From NCBI GenBank assembly GCA_002327525.1, contig DCWG01000143.1:1-42221 (forward strand): a stretch of 42,221 nt of DNA, given 5' to 3'. The notes below the pieces were generated by a model, which saw only the letters and a list, made by a program, of their open reading frames with translations, did no database searches and was not told the DNA's origin. Both the position numbers and the translations under genes were made by a program. The stretch is from Gammaproteobacteria bacterium UBA2168. GTDB lineage: Bacteria > Pseudomonadota > Gammaproteobacteria > Pseudomonadales > Azotimanducaceae. Of this stretch, positions 34,045 through 41,777 are shown piece after piece. Position 1 is the stretch's first letter. Every line of letters begins with the position of its first letter.

Positions 34045-35036
34045 CGGTATCCGCGCGTATCATTACGGCAGTTCTACTCATTCTGCTGCCTGTGTTCGGT
34101 GCGTTGGGTCACGAGGTGCGTCCCGCTTATCTGCAGATCGAAGAGGTCGAGGCAAATCGCTTCGCAGTGCTTTGGAAACAGCCGATCCTGCAGGATCGCA
34201 GACTGCCCATCGATCCGGTGTTTCCGGAGTCCTGCACAGCACCCGGACCCGTCACACCGGAAGTGACTGGCGCAGCACTGCTGCAACGCTGGATCATCGA
34301 GTGCCCGCTCGATTCGGGCCTGATCCATATCTCCGGGCTGTCGCGTACGCTGACGGATGTCATGGTAACCATCCGCCGCCTGGATGGCTCCGAGTCCAGC
34401 ACCCTGCTGCGAGCATCACAACCCTCGCTCGATCTCAGCGACCCGGCGCCAGGCGCGGGTGCCTATCTCCCTTTTGGCATCGAACATCTGATCTTCGGTA
34501 TCGACCATGTGCTGTTCGTCATAGGATTGGTGCTGTTCATCTCCGATCGATGGATGTTGCTGAAGACCATTACCGCATTCACCATCGCGCACTCCATCAC
34601 ACTCGCGCTGTCGGTACTGGATCTCGTCTACGTGCCCCAGGGGCCGGTGGAAGCCGTGATCGCGCTGTCCATCCTGTTTCTCGCCCGCGAGCTGGCGATG
34701 GAGGAGTCGAAACGCTCCTTTCTGACCCGTGCCCGCCCCTGGATCATGGCATTCGTATTCGGCCTCCTGCACGGCTTCGGCTTCGCCGGTGCCCTCAACG
34801 ACATCGGTCTGCCCCGCGAGGAACTGGCCCTCGCCCTGTTCCTGTTCAACGTGGGCATAGAGCTCGGTCAGCTGATGATCATCGCCGTCGTTTTCGCACT
34901 ACTGTGGACCGGCAGAACCGTTACGCACGGGATCGGGTACGGACACAGCGCACATCTGGTCGAGCAGGCGTTCGTCTGGGTAATGGGCTGCATGGCCGCG
35001 TTCTGGACCCTCGACCGGGTTCTACCGCTGATTTGA
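34041..35036 (+). CDS. HupE/UreJ_2 family membrane protein
   Basis: A 331-residue membrane protein. It has an N-terminal signal (ARIITAVLLILLPVFGALG), a periplasmic domain of about 120 residues (HEVRPAYLQIEEVEANRFAV onwards), and a six-helix HupE/UreJ_2 domain with the motif FGIEHLIFGIDHVLFVIGL and FGLLHGFGFAG. The His/Asp pattern in HLIFGIDH recalls metal binding, and the family is linked with nickel or cobalt uptake in hydrogenase and urease loci, though none is here. The GTG start overlaps the PpiC-like stop (GTGA), so they are coupled. Confidence 0.9.
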   Translation: MTVSARIITAVLLILLPVFGALGHEVRPAYLQIEEVEANRFAVLWKQPILQDRRLPIDPVFPESCTAPGPVTPEVTGAALLQRWIIECPLDSGLIHISGLSRTLTDVMVTIRRLDGSESSTLLRASQPSLDLSDPAPGAGAYLPFGIEHLIFGIDHVLFVIGLVLFISDRWMLLKTITAFTIAHSITLALSVLDLVYVPQGPVEAVIALSILFLARELAMEESKRSFLTRARPWIMAFVFGLLHGFGFAGALNDIGLPREELALALFLFNVGIELGQLMIIAVVFALLWTGRTVTHGIGYGHSAHLVEQAFVWVMGCMAAFWTLDRVLPLI

Positions 35037-35106
35037 CGGCACCCGGATTGACGCCCACACAGCACTCGGGTCAACTGGATATCTCAATCGACGGAGCCGG
35101 TTTCCG

Positions 35107-35487
35107 ATGTCGGGCCTGATCTACCGGATAGCAGCCGATGCGGTACTCATCGTCCACCTCGGCTTCATCTTGTTCGTGGTGGCGGGAGGGCTGGCGTGCC
35201 TGTGCCGCAAGTGGTGGGCGGCGATCCACCTGCCCGCTGCGGCCTGGGGTGCCTACGTGGAACTCACCTCGCGCATCTGCCCGCTCACGGTGTGGGAAAA
35301 CGATCTGCGACGGCTCGCGGGTGAGGGCGGTTTTAGCGAGAGCTTCGTCGAGCGCTATCTGTTGCCCGTGATCTACCCGGCAGGTCTGACACAGGACATT
35401 CAACTCACGCTCGCCGCATTCGTGGTGATCGTCAACCTCGCCGTATATGCCTGGGTACTGAACAGGGTGAGAATCCCTCAGGCATAG
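35107..35487 (+). CDS. DUF2784 membrane protein
   Basis: A 126-residue small membrane protein of the DUF2784 family with four predicted helices: ADAVLIVHLGFILFVVAGGL, IHLPAAAWGAYVEL, ERYLLPVIYPAG (short) and LAAFVVIVNLAVYAWVL. The family motif CPLTVWENDLRR is present. The function is unknown. It follows HupE/UreJ_2 after 70 nt, so may be the end of this operon. Its last 10 nt overlap the 3' end of the convergent patatin gene. Confidence 0.87.
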   Translation: MSGLIYRIAADAVLIVHLGFILFVVAGGLACLCRKWWAAIHLPAAAWGAYVELTSRICPLTVWENDLRRLAGEGGFSESFVERYLLPVIYPAGLTQDIQLTLAAFVVIVNLAVYAWVLNRVRIPQA

Positions 35488-36560
35488 AACGCCTCGATCT
35501 GCGGTCGCAGCTTCAGCCCGTCGCGATAGCCGAGTTCCATGAGAGAGGTAGTATAGGCAGATTCGAACAGAAGGAAACTCGGTAGCCGCCAGTCGTGCCC
35601 CCAACCGCCCATCGTTCTCAAGAACAGCCGGAAGCTGCGCGGCAGCTGGACGGTGAAGCGCGAGGCGAGTACGCGCAGATCGACCGAAGGCCGAATCACC
35701 ATCACCCTGATTCTGCGCCACTTCGATTTGCGCCGTCCCAGCCACGACATCTGCGAGAGCAGGGTGTTGATCTGTTCCATCCGCTCTATGTCGTTGTTGA
35801 GATTTTCCGAGAACAGCGAATCGAGTGTGTAACCGGCGATGGCGGCGAGGCCGGGGGCGGTTTCCGGCCGGTCGGATGCGAGTTGTTCGTTGCGCACGCC
35901 AATCACCAGGATGCGGTCCGCACCCATGTTGATCACCGGCGCCAGTGGTTCCGTCATCCTCAGCGACCCGTCCACGAAGTAGTCGGATCCGACGAGCTCG
36001 GGTGGGAACAACAACGGCAGGGCCGAGGAGGCGAGGATGTGCTCCGGCTCGATGCGCGTGGCCACGCTGTCACGACGCGGGTGGTGCCATGGCAGAGTGC
36101 CTTCACGAGCCTCGAAAAAGGTCGTCGCCTCGCCGGTGGTGAAGTTGGAAGCCGTGATGGCGAGGCCGGTGAGATGCCCCCCCGCGATTCCGCGCGCGAC
36201 ACCGCCGGAATCGAATTCCCGCTCCAGCCATTCTCTCAGCGGCGCATTGTCCAGAAATGAGGCCAGCGTGTTTTCTTTCGACAACAAACCCTGGAAGGCG
36301 CTGAAGTCATTCGTGAAGACATCCTCCGTCCGCAGTCCCGACCAGAGTGCTTCCAGGTGTTCGACGGCTTCCTCGAAGTGATCGGCGCGTTGTGCGAGAA
36401 ACGATGCATTGATGCTGCCCGCCGATATCCCGGCAATGGTCTTGAACGGCACCTCCACGCTGTCGAGCAGGGCGGCGATCGATTTGAGCACACCCACCTG
36501 ATACGCACCACGCGCACCACCACCCGGAAGTACCAGACCTGCTGAGGGACCAAAGCTCAC
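35478..36560 (-). CDS. Patatin-like phospholipase
   Basis: A 360-residue serine acyl-hydrolase that would release fatty acids from phospholipids or other lipids. The oxyanion loop is PGGGARGAYQVG (12-23), the nucleophile is Ser46 in GISAGS, and the dyad Asp is in YFVDGSLRMTEP. It is of the RssA-like/DUF3734-lacking proteobacterial group and has no signal peptide. The start is a GTG at 36560 that overlaps the upstream TPR gene's TGA, so it is translationally coupled. The ATG-less start and overlap suggest it depends on translation of the now shortened TPR gene. It is convergent with DUF2784. Confidence 0.9.
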   Translation of the reverse strand: MSFGPSAGLVLPGGGARGAYQVGVLKSIAALLDSVEVPFKTIAGISAGSINASFLAQRADHFEEAVEHLEALWSGLRTEDVFTNDFSAFQGLLSKENTLASFLDNAPLREWLEREFDSGGVARGIAGGHLTGLAITASNFTTGEATTFFEAREGTLPWHHPRRDSVATRIEPEHILASSALPLLFPPELVGSDYFVDGSLRMTEPLAPVINMGADRILVIGVRNEQLASDRPETAPGLAAIAGYTLDSLFSENLNNDIERMEQINTLLSQMSWLGRRKSKWRRIRVMVIRPSVDLRVLASRFTVQLPRSFRLFLRTMGGWGHDWRLPSFLLFESAYTTSLMELGYRDGLKLRPQIEAFYA

Positions 36561-37132
36561 GCGAGACCATTCACACCCTGTTGCCGAAACCCATTTTTGA
36601 ATCGCGAACTCGAAAGCGTCACGTGCGCATCGCGCCAGGCGTCGTGAAACTTCGCGGCGTACACCTGTGCACGTGCATCGCCCTGTGCGGCAAGCGCTTC
36701 ACTGAGCCCGAAAAACGCACAGCCGTTGTCCGGATGCCTGCGCAAATCCTGCCAGTAAACCGACGCCGCTTCCTGCATGGGAAGGTTGATATTGGGTCCC
36801 AGCACCAGCACCCAGCCCCAGTACGCCATCGCGTTGTTCGGGCCCAGACGTGCGGCCTCCTTGAATGCCCTCAGTGCCTGCGCATGGTTGAAAGCGTATG
36901 TGAGATTGAGGCCTTGATTGAAGAAATACTGTGAATCGGCGCTGGCCGTCGTCACGCCCATGGTATGCGCCCCCAGCCCCTCCAGCCGTGGCGCACTCGA
37001 CTGCGCCGCCCCCTCCGGATCCGCAGATACCGCGTGTGGATCGTGCATGGCGCCGCTGACCGACGTGGCAATGCTCAGCAACACAGCGAACACCGAGGTT
37101 CGAAACGGAACATCCCTGAATGCGGCTTTCAT
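36557..37132 (-). CDS. Short TPR protein, probably internally deleted
   Basis: A 191-residue secreted protein: a signal sequence (PFRTSVFAVLLSIATSVSGA) and then TPR-like repeats. The N-terminal part NQGLNLTYAFNHAQALRAFK, then AMAYWGWVLVLGPNINLPM, is the start of a much longer proteobacterial TPR family (usually several hundred residues, from memory). The ending DNGCAFFGLSEALAAQGD then AWRDAHVTLSSSRF looks like that family's C-terminus. They join at about residue 116, so the central repeats seem to have been lost in frame. The start is set at 37132; an upstream ATG is open to 37231 but precedes the signal peptide. It is coupled to the patatin gene. Confidence 0.6.
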   Translation of the reverse strand: MKAAFRDVPFRTSVFAVLLSIATSVSGAMHDPHAVSADPEGAAQSSAPRLEGLGAHTMGVTTASADSQYFFNQGLNLTYAFNHAQALRAFKEAARLGPNNAMAYWGWVLVLGPNINLPMQEAASVYWQDLRRHPDNGCAFFGLSEALAAQGDARAQVYAAKFHDAWRDAHVTLSSSRFKNGFRQQGVNGLA

Positions 37133-37279
37133 GATTCTCTCCCCCTCCCGCGGGAATTCGAGTCTAACATCGCCGACCGCCAGGTCAGAGAAACGCGTTT
37201 CCCTGGATGATCCGGCAGCACACGCAACCACTCAAGGCGCTACACTGGCCCCGCCCGCAAGCATCGAGGAGAGCCAAGC

Positions 37280-37756
37280 GTGATCCCAGCCCCCATCACC
37301 TGCCCCGAAATGAACGTACTCGAGGACTGGATCGACTACAACGGGCACATGAACATGGCTTTCTACCACGTGGTGTTCGACAAGAGTCTCGATACCGTCT
37401 ACGACGACCTCGGCATAGGCGCGGCTTACGTCGAGACAGAGGGTGGATCGCTGTTCACCCTGGAGGTGCATGTGAACTACCTGCAGGAAGTCGCGCTCGG
37501 TGACCCACTGCGGGTCACGTGGCGCCTGCTCGATTTCGACGCCAAACGCATCCATTTCTTCGAGGAGATGTATCACGCGGATGAGGGCTTTCTGGTCGCA
37601 ACTTCGGAACAGATGGCCATGCACATCGATATGAACACGCGCAGATCGAGTTCCCTGCCCGATCGCGTGCAAGAGACTCTGGCCAAGATTCTGCGGCAAC
37701 ACTCTGAGCTTGCGCTGCCACCCCAAGCCGGGAATGCAATCAGGATCCGGCGCTGA
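37280..37756 (+). CDS. 4HBT-like thioesterase (hot-dog fold)
   Basis: A 158-residue single hot-dog thioesterase. The motif DYNGHMNMAFYHVVFD contains the catalytic Asn/His region of the 4-hydroxybenzoyl-CoA thioesterase group, and LEVHVNYLQEVALGDPLRV fits the next strands. It resembles the thioesterases linked with carnitine/betaine catabolism (betainyl-CoA type), but no such genes are next to it. The GTG at 37280 has GAGGAG upstream with good spacing. It is divergent from the TPR gene, 147 nt away, and its last 17 nt overlap the convergent phosphoesterase gene. Confidence 0.88.
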   Translation: MIPAPITCPEMNVLEDWIDYNGHMNMAFYHVVFDKSLDTVYDDLGIGAAYVETEGGSLFTLEVHVNYLQEVALGDPLRVTWRLLDFDAKRIHFFEEMYHADEGFLVATSEQMAMHIDMNTRRSSSLPDRVQETLAKILRQHSELALPPQAGNAIRIRR

Positions 37757-39419
37757 TCTCGAGCACGGTGTGGGCATGGTGGGTCACGCCGAACTCATCT
37801 ACCGCCTCCACACTCAACGTATAGATACCCGGACCCAGATCATCGGGCAGGTCCGCTTCGAAGAGGTGTGATGAGGGTGCGGCCTGGACCCCGGATTTCT
37901 TCGATTCCTCGTGGCGGGTGAACAATTCGAATATATAGGGATCGATACGCGAGATCCGTTGCATCGAAATCGATGCTCCACCATCTATCCGGAAGCTCAA
38001 CTTCGAACGCGGCCCACCATCGAACAGGTTGACGAGTACCGACGCCGCGGGCACCTCGGCGAGGCTGATCAGCCCGTCGAACAACTCACCCTCCCGATAG
38101 TCGCGCAGCCCGTCGGCCCGGATGCCGTGATGCGCGACGTCGAAGAGGATGCGCATCTGATAATCCGCCGGCTGGCTTGCGGCTTTGAAGCGCACGGACG
38201 CCTCAGTGCCGTCCACCTGCAACACGTGGTAGCCGTTAGGCGTGCCGTCACGCTGCCACGTGGTCGGGATGCCGCGGTCATCGAACGGTCCACTCCACCA
38301 GGATCCCGACACCGTGGAAAGCACGTGATGGTGGAATGCACCCGGCCCGCGGAAACCGTCGTCCTCATCGAAGTACAGATGTTCGGTGGTGTGGGTATGG
38401 CCGGCCACCGAATACAGATTGGGGCGGCCGGCCAGCAGTTTGAAAAGATCCTTTCGATCGGCCGTGTTCACACCGGCACCGTCCGCCGACACATAGGTGG
38501 CGAGCGGTGAGTGCATGGCGAGAAAAACGAGCTTGTCCTCCGGCACGTATTGCAGCTCTTTTTTCAGCCATTTCAACTGACGCCTACCGATGTTCGCGAT
38601 GTAGCCGCCGCTGCCACGCACATCACCCGGCGCGCTGCGTCCGTTGCCGTGGTATTCGATGTTGTCGAGTACCACAAACAGCACATCGCCGTACTCAAAA
38701 CTGTAGTACGGCGGCCCGAAGAAACGCTTGAAGGTCTCGAGCGAATACTCGTCGCTCGCGGCAAGCAGATTGAGTTCATGATTGCCGGGGACGTTGTACC
38801 AGGGGATGCCGATCTGCGCGATGAGCTCGTTGAAGCGCGGGAACAAAGACATGTCGTCGAACATGATGTCCCCCATCGTCATGCCGAAGCGTGCGTCGGT
38901 GCCTATCAGCTCGGCAATCACGTCGTCGCGGATGAAATCCAGTTCGACATTGGTCTGAGGCTGAGTATCCGCTAGCAGAATGGCCTCGAATACGCTCGGT
39001 TCATCGTGCTCGCGCAATGGGAAGTCCACACTGTCCGGCAGTGGTCCCGTGGGATCGACGCCCGGATAGCGCAACCCCTCCGGCGAACCCTGGGGCTGGT
39101 GTATGTAATAGAAACGCGGCAGCTGCTGCGCGTTGACGGGAGTGCGGTATCCCCTCGGCTTGGCAATGAAGATCATCGCCTCGCCACCGATGCTCAACCG
39201 GTAGTAACCGGAGCCATCCGTGGCCGTGATGTTCTCACCATCGCTCACACGAACGTTGCCGATACCGGGCTCCCCGGCATCGCGTACTCCGTTCGCGTTC
39301 AGATCATTGAAAACGTAGCCGTTGGCGTAATCGGCGCCATGCGCGGACCAGGCCGCCAACATGAGCACCACCACACCCGCACGGGCGGTCAGTCTTCCGC
39401 CCGGACTCTGTCCGTACAT
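37740..39419 (-). CDS. Secreted calcineurin-like phosphoesterase
   Basis: A 559-residue protein. It has a signal peptide (ARAGVVVLMLAAWSAHGA), an N-terminal SdrD-B-like beta domain (GYVFNDLNANGVRDAGEPGI, about 33-90), the metallophosphoesterase domain (about 145-360) and a C-terminal beta-rich domain. Metal ligands are visible in LLADTQPQ, MTMGDIMFDD, VPGNHELN, MHSPLA and AGHTHTTEH. It would act outside the cytoplasmic membrane on phosphodiesters or phosphates; the substrate is unknown. It is the family of calcineurin-like proteins with a dedicated C-terminal domain. It lies 94 nt downstream of an acyl-CoA dehydrogenase on the same strand. Confidence 0.9.
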   Translation of the reverse strand: MYGQSPGGRLTARAGVVVLMLAAWSAHGADYANGYVFNDLNANGVRDAGEPGIGNVRVSDGENITATDGSGYYRLSIGGEAMIFIAKPRGYRTPVNAQQLPRFYYIHQPQGSPEGLRYPGVDPTGPLPDSVDFPLREHDEPSVFEAILLADTQPQTNVELDFIRDDVIAELIGTDARFGMTMGDIMFDDMSLFPRFNELIAQIGIPWYNVPGNHELNLLAASDEYSLETFKRFFGPPYYSFEYGDVLFVVLDNIEYHGNGRSAPGDVRGSGGYIANIGRRQLKWLKKELQYVPEDKLVFLAMHSPLATYVSADGAGVNTADRKDLFKLLAGRPNLYSVAGHTHTTEHLYFDEDDGFRGPGAFHHHVLSTVSGSWWSGPFDDRGIPTTWQRDGTPNGYHVLQVDGTEASVRFKAASQPADYQMRILFDVAHHGIRADGLRDYREGELFDGLISLAEVPAASVLVNLFDGGPRSKLSFRIDGGASISMQRISRIDPYIFELFTRHEESKKSGVQAAPSSHLFEADLPDDLGPGIYTLSVEAVDEFGVTHHAHTVLEISAGS

Positions 39420-39513
39420 GCCCCTTTCTCCAGACTGCCCCCAAGCAGTATGGTACTACGTGTGCCGGATCGATAGGAGTTGTTATGGGCTTCTATCCGC
39501 CTAGTGCAGTGAT

Positions 39514-40659
39514 CTAGTAGCCTTCCAGCTCTCCGTAGCGATTGCGATGGAAGTTGACGTCGCCAAACGTCTGCTCCGACACCGCCGCGCGTTTGATGAA
39601 AAACCCAATGTCGAACTCATCGGTCATGCCTATGCCGCCATGCATCTGGATACCTTCGCGCGAAACCAGGTTGTAGGTCTCGCCCACCTTCGCCTTGGCA
39701 AGGCTCGCGAGCTTGGCAATCTCCTCCGCATCGCGCCCTTCGTCGAGCGCCGTCAGTGCTTCGAGAACGCAGGACTTCGACAATTCCACCTCGCAGAACA
39801 TGTTGGCCGCGCGATGCTTCAGCGCCTGGAACGAACCGATAGGTACGCCGAACTGCTCGCGCTCTTTCAGGTACTCCACAGTGCGCTCGAAGCACTCCTG
39901 AAGCCCGCCGAGCATCTCCGCCGAGATGCCGATACAGGCTATGTCCAGCGTTGGGTCGAGCACATCCGCGCCCTTGTCCACTGCACCGAGCACCGCCTCG
40001 GCACCAACCGAGACATCGGACAGCTCGATGTTGGCAGCATTACGCGAGTCCACCATCTTGGTGGGGGTGACGTTAACTCCCTGTGCACCCGCGTCGACCA
40101 AGAACAGCGTCAGTCCGTCCCGATCACCGGTGTCGCCCGAGGTACGGGCAACCACAATCAACTTGTCAGCCACGTTGCCGTCGAGAACGAACGTCTTCGA
40201 GCCATTCAGCTTGTATCCGTCCCCGCCGGCGCTCGCGGTAGTGGAGATCGCATATGGACTGTGGCGGTGGGATTCTTCCAGCGCCAGCGACATCAACATC
40301 TCGCCACCTGCGATTGCCGACAGCAGCTCTGCTTTCTGCGCATCGCTGCCGCCTTGATTGACGGCTGTGCCGCCCACCCACACGCTGGCAAACAACGGGC
40401 TGCAGGTGAGGGTACGGCCGGTTTCTTCCGTCACCACACCGAGACCCTTGTAGCCGAAAGCGAGTCCGCCGTGCTCCTCGGGAAAGGGAATACCCGCCCA
40501 GCCAAGTTCCACCATGGATTTCCAGGTGTCGCGATCGAAACCGTCCACATTGTTCTCGTCGCGCAGTTTACGCATCTGTTCGATAGGCGCGCTGTTGGTG
40601 CAGAAGTCCTTGGCGCTGTCTTTGAGCATGTTCTGCTCTTCGTTCAGGATCATTGACAT
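39514..40659 (-). CDS. Acyl-CoA dehydrogenase
   Basis: A 381-residue acyl-CoA dehydrogenase of the same branch as the second subunit at 31262. It has the N-terminal helical domain (EEQNMLKDSAKDFCTNSAPI), the centre GYKLNGSKTFVLDGNVADKL, and the C-terminal QMHGGIGMTDEFDIGFFIKR with the ending FHRNRYGELEGY. As in that protein, the canonical YEGxxxxQ element is missing. No partner subunit lies beside it, unlike the pair at 30096-32386, so it may pair with a subunit encoded elsewhere. GAGGGAG is upstream of the ATG. The upstream gap to 40776 shows nothing else. Confidence 0.9.
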   Translation of the reverse strand: MSMILNEEQNMLKDSAKDFCTNSAPIEQMRKLRDENNVDGFDRDTWKSMVELGWAGIPFPEEHGGLAFGYKGLGVVTEETGRTLTCSPLFASVWVGGTAVNQGGSDAQKAELLSAIAGGEMLMSLALEESHRHSPYAISTTASAGGDGYKLNGSKTFVLDGNVADKLIVVARTSGDTGDRDGLTLFLVDAGAQGVNVTPTKMVDSRNAANIELSDVSVGAEAVLGAVDKGADVLDPTLDIACIGISAEMLGGLQECFERTVEYLKEREQFGVPIGSFQALKHRAANMFCEVELSKSCVLEALTALDEGRDAEEIAKLASLAKAKVGETYNLVSREGIQMHGGIGMTDEFDIGFFIKRAAVSEQTFGDVNFHRNRYGELEGY

Positions 40660-40776
40660 TACGCGAATACTCCCTCGGTCACTTGATGAACGGGTATTGT
40701 GCTAAGTTGGACAAAGGCCGAAATCTAATCAAAGTACCCCCCATTTGTCGACCACGGGGTTGCCCTTATTACTCCA

Positions 40777-41310
40777 TCATTCTAAAACGCGACGATAAAA
40801 TCCCTCGAACCAGGTCTTCCAGCCCTCCCCGCCACCCTCATCCGGGCGTTGCCCCTCGAAGAACTGGCGCACACTGCCATCCTCCAGGAGTGACCAGCGT
40901 CCTCGAAACGGACGTGTCGCACCCTATGCCTGATAGCTGATTCGAACCTACCAGCACCATGAAGCCGCCCTCTAGGTTGCCTGAAATATCGATGATCGTG
41001 CCCGCAGACACCCACAGCTGACGCCACTGTCTAAGCTCGCGCGAATAGAAGTTCACGCTGCTACCCATACCGCTCCTGGCCCCTGCCAGTGTTCCGTAAC
41101 CAGGCAGCCGGACTCGCTCACCGTTATATTGTTATTACCGGTGTGCGTCCCGTCCGCGGTTTCAACACGCCATCGCCCGACCCAGGAATCGAACTGGCGA
41201 TGACCCGGGTCTGAACAGGGCCCCACGGCAGCGCGCACGGCGCCCGAAAACCCCAACGACATACCCATCAGCGCGTCCGCGCCCTGGTTTACGAAAGGCT
41301 TACATTTCAT
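40777..41310 (-). pseudogene. Frameshifted calycin-like (DUF1579-type) protein gene
   Basis: The minus strand from the ATG at 41310 (GGGAGG 5 nt upstream) reads MKCKPFVNQG and then HRQFDSWVGRWRVETADG, stopping after LVTEHWQG at a frameshift near 41065. The next frame continues GMGSSVNFYSRELRQWRQLW then GNLEGGFMVLVGS. Another shift near 40900 leads to RWSLLEDGSVRQFFEGQRPD and GWKTWFEGFYRRVLE, then a stop at 40777. This is a complete small beta-barrel family (RxFDFWxGxW...GxSxNxY...QFFEGQRPDEGG) broken by two frameshifts. Function unknown; the family is mostly uncharacterised. Confidence 0.75.
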
Positions 41311-41398
41311 ACATCCCTCCCGCAGCCCAACGTTGTGCCACTGCCTAGAATAACCCTGACACTTGGCAATATGCTGCGGCAACAAGAGCCGGAACAAA

Positions 41399-41701
41399 AT
41401 GAAATTTGCTCCTTTAATTGTCGTTTTGCTCACCCTGCTAACGGTTCCTACCGAAGCAGTCCTCGCCTCAACGACGGGTGTCGTGAACGATACTCCAACC
41501 GGGCTCACGCCCGGTCGTCCGCTGGCGGCTCTGAGCGAGTCCACCCTGCGACAGGATGATGTAACCGGCACCTCACTCGACCGCGTTTCCTTCTCCAATT
41601 CCGTCGCACTGGACGATCATGCCCAGGATCTCTCCACGGTGGCCGTGCTACTGGCTGGCGTACTCGGCCTCATCTGGGCGCGCCGTCACAGTTCACCCTA
41701 A
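41399..41701 (+). CDS. Small secreted protein with PEP-CTERM-like C-terminus
   Basis: A 100-residue protein with an N-terminal signal (FAPLIVVLLTLLTVPTEAVLA), a polar Ser/Thr/Asp-rich middle, and a C-terminal hydrophobic helix (about 79-94, STVAVLLAGVLGLIWA) followed by Arg95-Arg96. The layout signal, polar stretch, one helix and a basic end is that of exosortase-sorted PEP-CTERM proteins, but the PEP box is missing (AQDLS instead). An earlier in-frame ATG at 41363 is open; 41399 begins the signal peptide directly. No exosortase is in the window. It is divergent from the dead calycin-like gene, 88 nt away. Confidence 0.55.
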   Translation: MKFAPLIVVLLTLLTVPTEAVLASTTGVVNDTPTGLTPGRPLAALSESTLRQDDVTGTSLDRVSFSNSVALDDHAQDLSTVAVLLAGVLGLIWARRHSSP

Positions 41702-41777
41702 TAGACCTGGTGTAGCTGTCGGGGTCGGCTGAAACTCTGCATTCCCAATATGACGCGCTTTGTGCTCAACTGCGCCG

